Below are positions 1-6,484 of a DNA stretch of 7,617 bases, one piece after another. The DNA lies in NCBI GenBank assembly GCA_023456995.1, contig JAEWNU010000088.1, forward strand, positions 1 through 7,617. Reading direction: 5' to 3'. Below the pieces are notes generated by a model that saw only the letters and a program-made list of their open reading frames with translations, was not told the origin of the DNA and did no database searches. A program made the translations under genes and the position numbers. The first letter of the stretch is position 1. Each line of letters begins with the position of its first letter. The DNA is from Bacillota bacterium. Its GTDB lineage: Bacteria > Bacillota > Clostridia > Oscillospirales > Ruminococcaceae.

Positions 1-707
1 GCTATATGATGCTCACCGAAAAGGATGAGTTTGTTTACCACGACATGATCACCCATGTGCCGATGGCGGTGCATCCCAATGTAAAAAATGTGCTGATTAT
101 CGGCGGGGGCGACGGCGGCGTAATCCGTGAGCTGGTGCGCTACCCCGAGGTGGAAAGCATTGATTTGGTTGAGATTGATGAGCTAGTGGTGGAAGTCTGC
201 AAAAAGCATCTGCCTACCACCGCCAGCTGCTTTAGTGACCCACGGGTCAGCACTTATTTTGAAGATGGGTTGAAGTTCATCCGTTCCTGCGTAGAGGAAT
301 ACGACCTGATAATTGTCGATTCTACCGACCCGTTTGGCCCGGGCGAGGGACTGTTCACCCGCGAGTTTTATGGCAACTGTTATAAAGCGCTGCGGCCTGA
401 CGGCATTCTGGTTAATCAGCACGAGAGTCCGTTTTACGCAGATGATGCCTCTGCCATGCAGCGAGCGCATAAGCGCATAGCCGAAAGCTTCCCAATCAGT
501 CGAGTGTATCAGGCCCATATTCCGACCTATCCGTCAGGTCACTGGCTGTTTGGATTTGCTTCAAAAAAATATCATCCAATAAAAGATTTAGATGCAGTCA
601 GGTGGAATGTTCGCGGACTGCATACCCGCTATTATAATACCAAGCTGCATGTCGGTGCATTTGCGCTGCCCAACTATGTGGAGGAGATGCTGAGAAATGT
701 TGAATAA
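1..707 (+). CDS. speE: Spermidine synthase (polyamine aminopropyltransferase), 5' end cut by window edge
   Basis: Cytoplasmic enzyme that transfers the aminopropyl group of decarboxylated S-adenosylmethionine to a diamine, normally putrescine, giving spermidine and methylthioadenosine. The reading frame is open from base 3; the ATGs at 6 and 9 are internal methionines, because family members are about 280 residues long and start some 50-60 residues earlier with a small beta-sheet domain that is missing here. Counting from the methionine at base 6, visible motifs are DEFVYH (7-12), the nucleotide-binding GGGDGG (33-38), the acidic VEID (55-58), the catalytic DSTDP (105-109) and PTYPSGHW (173-180), in the usual order. 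Its stop lies inside the start of speB (11-base overlap), implying translational coupling. Agmatine or a longer amine as acceptor instead of putrescine cannot be excluded from sequence. The family call is very secure. Confidence 0.95.
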   Translation, partial: YMMLTEKDEFVYHDMITHVPMAVHPNVKNVLIIGGGDGGVIRELVRYPEVESIDLVEIDELVVEVCKKHLPTTASCFSDPRVSTYFEDGLKFIRSCVEEYDLIIVDSTDPFGPGEGLFTREFYGNCYKALRPDGILVNQHESPFYADDASAMQRAHKRIAESFPISRVYQAHIPTYPSGHWLFGFASKKYHPIKDLDAVRWNVRGLHTRYYNTKLHVGAFALPNYVEEMLRNVE

Positions 708-1548
708 AAACGTGGAGACTTTTTTGGGCTGCGACTGCGACTATAATGACGCCGATATTGTATTATTTGGCGCGCCGTTCGATTCAACCACCTCCTACCG
801 CCCGGGCGCGCGCTTTGGCAGCCGGGCCATTCGCGCGGAATCCTATGGGCTGGAAACTTACAGCCCGTATCAGGATAAAGACTTAGGTGACTACAACGTT
901 TTTGACAGCGGCGAGCTGGAACTGTGCTTCGGCAGTAGTGAATCCGCACTGAATACTGTTCAGCAACGGACACAAACCATTCTAGATGACGGCAAACTGC
1001 CCGTGATGCTGGGCGGCGAGCATCTGCTGACACTGGGTTCTGTGCGTGCGCTGCTTGAAAAATACCCTGACCTGTGTATCATTCATTTTGACGCACACAC
1101 CGACCTACGTGAGGATTATCTGGGCGCACCCCTCTCGCATGCCAGTGTGATTCGCCGCTGCTGGGAGCTATTGGGAGACGATCGCATTTGGCAGTTTGGC
1201 ATCCGTTCTGGCGAGCGGGTGGAATTCCAGTGGGCAAAATCTCACACCAATTTGCGCCCCTTTGACTTTGAAGGGCTAGCGCAAGCAGTACAAGCGATTA
1301 ACGGCAGACCGGTATATTTTACATTGGATTTGGACGTACTCGACCCCGCGTTTTTCTGTGGAACCGGAACACCCGAAGCGGGCGGCGTTTCGTTCTTGGC
1401 GCTGTTGGATGCCATTAAGACCGTCTGTACTGCAAATGTCGTCGGCTGCGACGTTATGGAGCTGGCCCCTCCGCTTGATCAATCGGGGGCATCCACTGCT
1501 TTGGCTTGTAAAGTTGTGCGCGAGTTGTTACTGGCGCTTAACAATTAA
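697..1548 (+). CDS. speB: Agmatinase / ureohydrolase family enzyme
   Basis: Binuclear manganese hydrolase of the arginase/agmatinase fold, 283 residues, near the roughly 290 usual for bacterial agmatinases. It removes urea from agmatine to give putrescine. All metal-binding motifs are visible: GGEH (106-109), DAHTD (132-136), SHAS with a conserved His (147-150), DLDVLDP (211-217), GTGTPEAGG (222-230) and the glutamate in DVMELAPP (252-259). GGEH in place of GGDH is, as I recall, common in clostridial members. The ATG lies within the end of speE and is preceded by a GAGGAG at 681-686, so translation is probably coupled. Because it follows an aminopropyltransferase directly, it might instead or also hydrolyse N1-aminopropylagmatine to spermidine, as in Thermus; that is an inference. 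A different guanidino substrate is possible but less likely in this operon. Confidence 0.92.
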   Translation: MLNKNVETFLGCDCDYNDADIVLFGAPFDSTTSYRPGARFGSRAIRAESYGLETYSPYQDKDLGDYNVFDSGELELCFGSSESALNTVQQRTQTILDDGKLPVMLGGEHLLTLGSVRALLEKYPDLCIIHFDAHTDLREDYLGAPLSHASVIRRCWELLGDDRIWQFGIRSGERVEFQWAKSHTNLRPFDFEGLAQAVQAINGRPVYFTLDLDVLDPAFFCGTGTPEAGGVSFLALLDAIKTVCTANVVGCDVMELAPPLDQSGASTALACKVVRELLLALNN

Positions 1549-1583
1549 TATAAAATTGATATAAATAAACGGAGGGTATAGAT

Positions 1584-2786
1584 ATGGGAAAGGCTCTTAT
1601 CATCGGTTGCGGCGGTGTTGCAAGCGTCGCCATCCACAAATGCTGCCAGAACAGCGACGTTTTTGAGGAGATTTGCATCGCCAGCCGTACCAAATCCAAG
1701 TGCGATGCGATTAAGGAAAAGCTGGCACCAATTACTAAAACCAAAATCACCACGGCGCAGATTGACGCTAATGATGTAGACGCGCTTGTCGCGCTGATAG
1801 AGTCGGTGAAGCCAGATGTGGTGCTGAATTTGGCGCTGCCTTATCAGGATTTAACGATTATGGAGGCGTGCCTTGCCACCAAAACCAACTATGTGGATAC
1901 CGCAAACTACGAGCCCGAGGATACCGCAAAGTTTGAATATTCATGGCAGTGGGCCTACCGTAAAAAGTTTGAAGATGCGGGCATAACTGCACTTTTGGGT
2001 AGTGGTTTCGACCCCGGGGTCACCGGCGTTTTTTCGGCCTATGCGCTCAAGCACCATTTTGACGAGATTAATTATATCGACATTCTCGACTGCAATGCAG
2101 GCGACCACGGCTATCCTTTTGCTACTAACTTTAACCCTGAAATTAACATTCGCGAGGTATCGGCTAAGGGTAGCTATTGGGAGAATGGGCACTGGGTTGA
2201 GACCGAGCCTATGGAAATCAAGCGAGTGTACAATTTCCCCGAAATTGGCGAGAAAGATATGTACCTTCTACACCACGAGGAACTGGAATCGTTGGCGCTC
2301 AACATTCCCGGTATCAAACGTATCCGCTTCTTTATGACCTTTGGTCAGAGCTATCTGACCCATCTGCGTTGTCTTGAGAATGTCGGCATGACCTCCATTG
2401 AGCCGATTGAGTTTGAAGGCAAAATGATCGTACCCCTTCAGTTCTTAAAGGCCGTGCTGCCCGACCCCTCTTCGTTGGGCCCCCGCACCAAGGGCAAAAC
2501 CAATATCGGCTGTATCTTCTATGGCAAAAAAGACGGTAAGGATAAAAGCTACTACGTCTACAATGTCTGCGACCACGAGGAGTGCTACAAGGAAGTCGGC
2601 TCTCAGGCGGTCGCATACACTACCGGCGTGCCCGCGATGATTGGCGCCATGATGCTGATGACCGGTGAATGGAACAAGCCCGGCGTGCACAACATCGAGG
2701 AGTTTAATCCCGACCCCTTTATGGATGCATTGAATAAGTACGGCTTGCCCTGGCAGGAAAGCTTTAACCCCACATCGGTGGACTGA
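1584..2786 (+). CDS. Saccharopine dehydrogenase family protein, probable carboxyspermidine/carboxynorspermidine synthase
   Basis: A 400-residue NAD(P)H-dependent oxidoreductase. The N-terminal Rossmann fold shows GCGGVAS (8-14), an acidic or polar strand end around CIASRT (31-36), and the family signature GSGFDPGVTG (139-148). The C-terminal half is the saccharopine-dehydrogenase catalytic domain. In the polyamine branch of this family the enzyme condenses aspartate semialdehyde with putrescine (giving carboxyspermidine) or 1,3-diaminopropane (giving carboxynorspermidine) and reduces the imine. A partner decarboxylase one base downstream makes that role far more likely than lysine metabolism. 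With speB and speE upstream, putrescine is the likelier acceptor (inference). The start is well defined by GGAGGG at 1571-1576, seven bases before the ATG. The 35-base gap after speB shows no hairpin, so co-transcription is expected. Confidence 0.9.
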   Translation: MGKALIIGCGGVASVAIHKCCQNSDVFEEICIASRTKSKCDAIKEKLAPITKTKITTAQIDANDVDALVALIESVKPDVVLNLALPYQDLTIMEACLATKTNYVDTANYEPEDTAKFEYSWQWAYRKKFEDAGITALLGSGFDPGVTGVFSAYALKHHFDEINYIDILDCNAGDHGYPFATNFNPEINIREVSAKGSYWENGHWVETEPMEIKRVYNFPEIGEKDMYLLHHEELESLALNIPGIKRIRFFMTFGQSYLTHLRCLENVGMTSIEPIEFEGKMIVPLQFLKAVLPDPSSLGPRTKGKTNIGCIFYGKKDGKDKSYYVYNVCDHEECYKEVGSQAVAYTTGVPAMIGAMMLMTGEWNKPGVHNIEEFNPDPFMDALNKYGLPWQESFNPTSVD

Positions 2787-2787
2787 G

Positions 2788-3915
2788 ATGAAGTTTTCCG
2801 ATTTACCAACCCCCTGTTTTGTAGTGGATAAGGCGCTGCTGGAACAAAATCTGAAAATATTGCAGGGTGTGATGCAGCGAACGGGCTGTAAAATTCTGCT
2901 GGCACAAAAAGCGTTTTCGCTCTATAAACTTTACCCGCTGATCGGTCAATATTTAAGCGGCACTGCGGCAAGCGGGCTTTATGAAGCGCGTCTTGGGCGC
3001 GAAGAGATGGGCAAGGAGAACCACGTATTTTCGCCCGCCTTCCGCGAAGCGGATATGGACGAATTGACAAAGATCTGCGGCCACATTGTGTTCAATTCTT
3101 TCTCTCAGCTCGAGCGGTTTGGCGCACAGGCGCGGGCCGCGGGCTGCGAAATTGGCTTGCGCTTAAATCCTGAGTGCTCAACGCAGGAAGGTCACGCGGT
3201 TTACGACCCCTGCTCGCCGAATTCTCGACTGGGTATGACCAAGGCAAATTTCCGTCCCGAACTGCTGAATGGTGTTTCAGGCTTTCATTTCCATACGCTG
3301 TGTGAGCAGAATTCTGACGCGCTGCTGACCACTATTGCCGCTATTGAAGAACAATTTGGCGAATGGCTACCGCAGATGAAGTGGCTCAACTTGGGCGGCG
3401 GACATCACATCACCCGCCCCGATTATGACATTGCGGCGCTCGAACAGTGTATTATTCGGCTGCAAAAGCAGTATGATTTGCAGGTTTATCTTGAGCCCGG
3501 CGAGGCAATCGCGCTTAACACAGGCTTTTTGGTTACTTCGGTTCTCGATACGCTAAAAAACGGTATGGATATTGCCATTTTGGACGCTTCCGCGGCCTGT
3601 CACATGCCGGATGTGCTGGAAATGCCCTACCGCCCTCCACTTCTGGATTCCGGACTGCCGGATGAGAAAGCGTACACATACCGTTTGGGTGGACCCACCT
3701 GTCTGGCGGGCGACATCATCGGCGATTACAGCTTTGATAAGCCACTTAAAACCGACGATCGTCTGGTTTTTGGTGACATGGCGATTTATTCGATGGTCAA
3801 GACGAACACCTTTAACGGTATGCCGTTACCAGCCATTGCACTGCGCGATTATGATGGGGATTGCCAAGTATTAAACCGGTTTGGTTATATGGACTTTAAA
3901 GGTCGTTTGGCGTAA
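2788..3915 (+). CDS. nspC: Carboxynorspermidine/carboxyspermidine decarboxylase
   Basis: PLP-dependent decarboxylase of the alanine-racemase fold (group IV, related to diaminopimelate decarboxylase), 375 residues, full length for the family. It converts carboxyspermidine to spermidine, or carboxynorspermidine to norspermidine. Key parts visible: the Schiff-base lysine in LLAQKAF (Lys41), the FHFHT strand (166-170), the phosphate-binding LGGGHH (202-207), EPGEA (236-240), the C-terminal barrel motif GGPTCLAGD (301-309) with the reactive cysteine Cys305 supplied across the dimer interface, and the tyrosine in MAIYSMV (331-337). The ATG begins one base after the stop of the preceding dehydrogenase and has only a weak purine-rich site within that gene's last codons, so it is probably translated by coupling. 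It is the last gene of the operon and is followed by a hairpin terminator. The product cannot be fixed as spermidine rather than norspermidine from sequence alone. Confidence 0.93.
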   Translation: MKFSDLPTPCFVVDKALLEQNLKILQGVMQRTGCKILLAQKAFSLYKLYPLIGQYLSGTAASGLYEARLGREEMGKENHVFSPAFREADMDELTKICGHIVFNSFSQLERFGAQARAAGCEIGLRLNPECSTQEGHAVYDPCSPNSRLGMTKANFRPELLNGVSGFHFHTLCEQNSDALLTTIAAIEEQFGEWLPQMKWLNLGGGHHITRPDYDIAALEQCIIRLQKQYDLQVYLEPGEAIALNTGFLVTSVLDTLKNGMDIAILDASAACHMPDVLEMPYRPPLLDSGLPDEKAYTYRLGGPTCLAGDIIGDYSFDKPLKTDDRLVFGDMAIYSMVKTNTFNGMPLPAIALRDYDGDCQVLNRFGYMDFKGRLA

Positions 3916-3940
3916 GTGCTAAAAAATAGCGCATCTATAA

Positions 3941-3965
3941 AGGCGCCCGCTTTTTGCGGGCGCCT
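3941..3965. terminator. Hairpin terminator shared by the convergent nspC and araC-type genes
   Basis: A perfect 10-base-pair GC-rich stem (AGGCGCCCGC / GCGGGCGCCT) with a five-T loop lies between two converging genes, 25 bases after the nspC stop and about 10 bases beyond the regulator stop on the other strand. The U tract is poor on both sides (CTTCT on plus, TTTATAG on minus), so termination may depend largely on stem strength. A weaker hairpin with an A5 loop (GTGCTA / TAGCGC, one G-U pair) sits just before it at 3916-3932. Confidence 0.8.
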
Positions 3966-3975
3966 CTTCTGATGA

Positions 3976-4875
3976 TTATAGTTTTGTGACTGGGCGTAAT
4001 AGCTCATAACCGATTGTTTCGGGCCAGACAATCTGATAGTCCTGTAAGAGATTTTCATTCCACGCAAAGCCCTTAGTGGCGGGGTCAAAAGACCATGCCA
4101 AATCTTCAACACGACGCATAACTTCTGCGCAATCTTTCAAAAAGTCAAAAGGGGGATGATAGAACATAAGGTAATAGCTTTCAGGGTATTCATACACTTC
4201 AAAGCCGTCGGGAATCTCGCCGCTGTAATCAAGCGGCAGGCCAAGGCCGTAACTGTAACCCTTATTGCCGTTTTCGTAAAACCATCCTGCGGTGTGACAG
4301 CCCAAAATCGGGTGGGCAACATGGCTCATGCTGTCAATTGTACCGCAGATGGTATCGCAGTCTTTCCCCTCCCAAAAAGGGTAATAGGCCTGTACCTTGC
4401 TGTCTCTGATGCAAAGATATTTGTGAGCGGGTATAAATACTGTTCTGACGTTAGCCTCGGTCAAAATTGTCTTATTCATGTTGGCATCTCCTTTTTGTGG
4501 ATAATATTCTGGAAAAAGGACAGCTTTCTTGCTGCGAAAGGGAACGGGTGAAGGGCTTTTCCGGTATGCCGCCGGTGTACAACGGTAGGCAAGAACAAAG
4601 GCTCTCGTCAGGGCCTGTTGAGAAGAAAAGCCATACTTCATTGCGATGTCGATAATGCGCATGTTTGTGTCGCGGATATCCTGTGCTGCCTTGGATAGCC
4701 GGCGTCCGGCAACATAGGTTTTAAGCGTGGTACCGACAATGGCGTGGAACTGACTCGAGCAATAGCACGGAGAATAACCAATTTGCCGTGACATGCTCAA
4801 CAGTAAAGGGGAGTCGCTCAAATTTTCTTCCACCCAGTTGATCATTTTTTGAACTGACTCATGTTGTTCGTACAT
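3976..4875 (-). CDS. AraC-family transcriptional regulator with GyrI/Rob-like effector-binding domain
   Basis: A 299-residue regulator. The start is the ATG at 4875-4873, because AAAGGAG lies eight bases upstream; in-frame ATGs further upstream lack such a site and would only add residues unlike the family. Residues about 5-106 form the AraC DNA-binding domain with two helix-turn-helix units: the first around SMSRQIGYSPCYCSSQF, the second around IIDIAMKYGFSSQQALTRAF (74-93), followed by CTPAAYRK. A charged, proline-rich linker (about 107-132) joins it to a C-terminal domain (133-299) resembling the AraC effector-binding/GyrI fold seen at the C terminus of Rob and in BmrR, which bind small, often cationic or drug-like, ligands. 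The order DNA-binding domain first is that of Rob, not of AraC itself. It is divergent from the small basic gene and convergent with the polyamine operon. Target and ligand are unknown. A second strong ribosome site lies at the domain boundary. Confidence 0.88.
   Translation of the reverse strand: MYEQHESVQKMINWVEENLSDSPLLLSMSRQIGYSPCYCSSQFHAIVGTTLKTYVAGRRLSKAAQDIRDTNMRIIDIAMKYGFSSQQALTRAFVLAYRCTPAAYRKSPSPVPFRSKKAVLFPEYYPQKGDANMNKTILTEANVRTVFIPAHKYLCIRDSKVQAYYPFWEGKDCDTICGTIDSMSHVAHPILGCHTAGWFYENGNKGYSYGLGLPLDYSGEIPDGFEVYEYPESYYLMFYHPPFDFLKDCAEVMRRVEDLAWSFDPATKGFAWNENLLQDYQIVWPETIGYELLRPVTKL
4477..4496 (-). promoter_or_regulatory. Internal ribosome binding site and in-frame ATG inside the AraC-type gene
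   Basis: On the minus strand AAAAAGGAG (4496-4488) is followed after eight bases by an in-frame ATG (4479-4477), residue 133 of the regulator. The site is as strong as, and spaced identically to, the one for the main start. It sits exactly where the linker ends and the effector-binding domain begins, so initiation here would yield a free 167-residue ligand-binding domain. The sequence is seen directly; use as a start is inferred. Confidence 0.5.
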
Positions 4876-4897
4876 ACATCCGTCTCCTTTCACCCAT

Positions 4898-4906
4898 ATC
4901 ATACCA
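4898..4906 (-). promoter_or_regulatory. Possible extended -10 promoter element for the AraC-type gene
   Basis: The minus strand carries TGGTATGAT, an extended -10 (TGn plus TATGAT), just upstream of the ribosome site of the regulator. No good -35 is found at the right distance, and the implied leader would be only about 16 bases. Another -10-like hexamer, CATAAT, lies at 4918-4913, so the assignment is uncertain in this AT-rich stretch. Confidence 0.3.
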
Positions 4907-4926
4907 AATGAAATTATGTTTTGTTT

Positions 4927-5008
4927 TATCATAAGATATAAAGATTAAATGTAATTTTGATAGTACTATTTTATCATTATCTCTGGCAGAATTTTAGTTT
5001 AACTTAAA
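4927..5008. promoter_or_regulatory. Inverted repeats in the divergent intergenic region (candidate operators)
   Basis: The AT-rich space between the regulator and the small gene holds three short dyads: TATC-ATAA-GATA (4927-4938), a perfect 10-base palindrome ATAGTACTAT (4960-4969), and TTTA-ACT-TAAA (4998-5008), the last ending two bases before the -35 of the rightward promoter. Their position suits operators, but AraC proteins usually bind direct half-sites, and short AT dyads arise readily by chance here. Confidence 0.25.
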
Positions 5009-5009
5009 G

Positions 5010-5038
5010 TAGACAATCACACCCCAATCTGCTATACT
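5010..5038 (+). promoter_or_regulatory. Sigma-A-type promoter of the small basic gene
   Basis: TAGACA (5010-5015) and TATACT (5033-5038) each match the -35 and -10 consensus at five of six bases and are separated by exactly 17 bases. Transcription would start near 5045, giving a leader of about 27 bases that carries the GAAAGGA ribosome site (5056-5062) before the ATG at 5072. It is the clearest promoter in the window. Confidence 0.75.
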
Positions 5039-5071
5039 AAGCCCCGAAAAGCTTTGAAAGGAATAAATACT

Positions 5072-5254
5072 ATGGAAAAATTCATACCATACGAGAAGCT
5101 GTCCAAGAAGCGTCAGCAAACGTTAAACGCTGCGCGGCGTAAAAGCTGGGGCGTCATCAGTCCAGTAACACGCAAACCTGAGAATCCCAAGGCCTATAAC
5201 AGAAAAAAGACACGGAAGTGGGGCGATGAGCCAGCCATAACCGTGTCTTTTTGA
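5072..5254 (+). CDS. Small, highly basic protein of unknown function (60 residues)
   Basis: A real short gene: near-consensus promoter, GAAAGGA ribosome site nine bases before the ATG, and a terminator at its end. A TTG 18 bases upstream in frame is rejected because it overlaps the ribosome site. The product has 16 Lys/Arg against 5 Asp/Glu, no membrane segment and no signal peptide, so it should be cytoplasmic and may bind nucleic acid (inference from charge only). The segment with SWGVISPVTR (25-34) and KAYNRKK (40-46) resembles short conserved hypothetical proteins that I recall from other Clostridia; I know of no assigned function. It stands alone as a single-gene transcript, divergent from the AraC-type regulator, which makes it a possible target of that regulator. 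The 3' end is unusual because the last 17 codons also encode the terminator hairpin. Confidence 0.75.
   Translation: MEKFIPYEKLSKKRQQTLNAARRKSWGVISPVTRKPENPKAYNRKKTRKWGDEPAITVSF
5204..5252. terminator. Bidirectional terminator overlapping the 3' end of the small gene
   Basis: Arms AAAAAGACACGG (5204-5215) and CCGTGTCTTTTT (5241-5252) form a 12-base-pair stem around a 25-base loop. The T run works rightwards for the small gene (5248-5252) and leftwards for the convergent SLC13-type gene, where the minus strand reads six Ts at 5208-5203. The left arm encodes K45-K46-T47-R48 and the right arm encodes the last residues before the stop, so the hairpin lies almost entirely within the coding sequence. 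Confidence 0.8.
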
Positions 5255-5260
5255 TTGTTG

Positions 5261-6376
5261 TTAAAAAAGTCGCGCAACCCAAATCAGCAATAGCAAACCC
5301 CCGATATTATAAAGAGTAAAAATCCAAAGATAACGCATTGGTTTTGCGTGGTCAGCCCGCAGATAAAATTTTAGCGAGATCAGGCTGGCAAGAGAAGCAA
5401 TCGGGGTTCCCAGGCCACCGATGTTTACCCCCAGCAACAATCCGCGCCAGTCAGCGGTAAAATTTGAGAGCAGCACCGCCGCTGGAACGTTGCTGATAAT
5501 CTGGCTTGCAGCTATAGCAGAAAGCAATGTGTTTTGCTCCAGAAGTGCGCTTAGAATTTGGCGAATTTGTGGCATGCGCCCCATATTGCCTGCAAACAGA
5601 AAAAAGCAGACAAAGGTCAGCAACAGTGAATAATCAACTTTTTTGAGTAGAGCGGGCGATAGAATCAACAGAGAGACTATCACAATTGCGGTCAAAAACG
5701 GGTAAGGGAAAAAGCGAAACACCGTCAGCAGACACAGTGCAAAAAGGGTTATGTAGACAGCCAGGCGCCTTGGGTGACAAAGAGTGCTTTGAGAATCAAA
5801 ACACACCTGAACCGCGTCATTCTTCACGCATAGGGCAAGCATCGACAAGGCAGCAAGGCTAGTCATAACCAGTGGCATTACCACAGTAAAAAATGCCTTG
5901 GCGTCTAGCGTGTAAAAAGCGTACAAAAAAAGATTTTGCGGGTTGCCTACCGGCGTTGCCATACTGCCGAGGTTTGCGGCAACAGTTTGCAGAACAATAA
6001 TACGCACCAGCTTGTCATTGCGCCCTATCTGCCCGAACACAAGAATTGTAAACGGCACAAAGGTGATCAGTGCAACATCGTTTGTGACAAGCATAGCGCA
6101 AAAAAACGGTAGCAGTACCAATACCAGGCATAAAGCTGGAAATCGATTGCAGCTTCTCAGCAACCTTTGCGATAGTACTGCAAAAACGCCGCATTCCTGA
6201 AACCCCAGCACCACCGCCATCAGGCAGAACAACAAGCACAGCACGCGGGTATCAAAGTAAGAAAAATATCCCGCGTCAGGCGGGACAGCCAGCATGGATA
6301 ACCCAGCAAAAATTATACAGACACTGAGAAGGGCATCGCGTAGAAAAAATTTTTTTACAAAATTTAAAAGGCGCAT
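5261..6376 (-). CDS. SLC13/ArsB-NhaD-type membrane transporter (citrate-transporter-like permease)
   Basis: A 371-residue, strongly hydrophobic inner-membrane protein with about ten or more predicted membrane segments by eye. Signatures of the ion-transporter superfamily that includes CitM, ArsB, NhaD and SLC13 occur twice, as expected of its inverted-repeat fold: TND (98-100) with TPVGNPQN (141-148) in the first half, and SNVPAAVLLS (295-304) with GGLGTPIASLASL (320-332) in the second. Such proteins usually carry carboxylates, inorganic anions or arsenite using proton or sodium gradients; the substrate here cannot be told. It is a little shorter than typical members (about 400-430). The start is supported by AAGGTGA four bases before the ATG. 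It has its own promoter, ends at a terminator shared with the small basic gene, and is separated from the upstream pair by another terminator, so it is probably transcribed alone. Confidence 0.85.
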   Translation of the reverse strand: MRLLNFVKKFFLRDALLSVCIIFAGLSMLAVPPDAGYFSYFDTRVLCLLFCLMAVVLGFQECGVFAVLSQRLLRSCNRFPALCLVLVLLPFFCAMLVTNDVALITFVPFTILVFGQIGRNDKLVRIIVLQTVAANLGSMATPVGNPQNLFLYAFYTLDAKAFFTVVMPLVMTSLAALSMLALCVKNDAVQVCFDSQSTLCHPRRLAVYITLFALCLLTVFRFFPYPFLTAIVIVSLLILSPALLKKVDYSLLLTFVCFFLFAGNMGRMPQIRQILSALLEQNTLLSAIAASQIISNVPAAVLLSNFTADWRGLLLGVNIGGLGTPIASLASLISLKFYLRADHAKPMRYLWIFTLYNIGGLLLLIWVARLF

Positions 6377-6428
6377 AATATCACCTTGAAAAAGCCTTTC
6401 ACTCCAATAAATTGAACTAGCGAAAGGA

Positions 6429-6457
6429 AGTATACCACAAAAATTACCGCCTTACAA
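6429..6457 (-). promoter_or_regulatory. Promoter of the SLC13-type transporter gene
   Basis: On the minus strand TTGTAA (6457-6452) and TATACT (6434-6429) are 17 bases apart, and the -10 carries an upstream TGG (extended -10). Transcription would begin near 6422, leaving a leader of about 45 bases. That leader contains only a small hairpin (TGAAA-GGCTT-TTTCA) next to the ribosome site; no riboswitch-sized structure fits. Confidence 0.6.
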
Positions 6458-6484
6458 TTACCACAAAACGAAGTGCAATAAAAC

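Noticed and set aside
95..130. Short GGC/GGG-rich stretch in speE looking like a simple repeat
   Set aside because: It is the codon run for the conserved GGGDGG nucleotide-binding motif.
183..518. Antisense open frame of 111 codons opposite speE
   Set aside because: It lies wholly within a highly conserved gene, has no ribosome site, and its protein has no recognisable pattern; it is a shadow of the GC-rich codon pattern.
4156..4551. Plus-strand open frame of 131 codons opposite the AraC-type gene
   Set aside because: Fully overlaps the effector domain on the other strand, no promoter or ribosome site, product without domain resemblance.
4873..4932. Longer start for the AraC-type regulator at 4932
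   Set aside because: The 19 extra residues have no ribosome site upstream and would be encoded across the likely promoter; the ATG at 4875 has AAAGGAG at ideal spacing.
6377..6422. Possible riboswitch or attenuator in the leader of the SLC13-type gene
   Set aside because: The leader is only about 45 bases and holds just a five-base-pair hairpin that does not cover the ribosome site.
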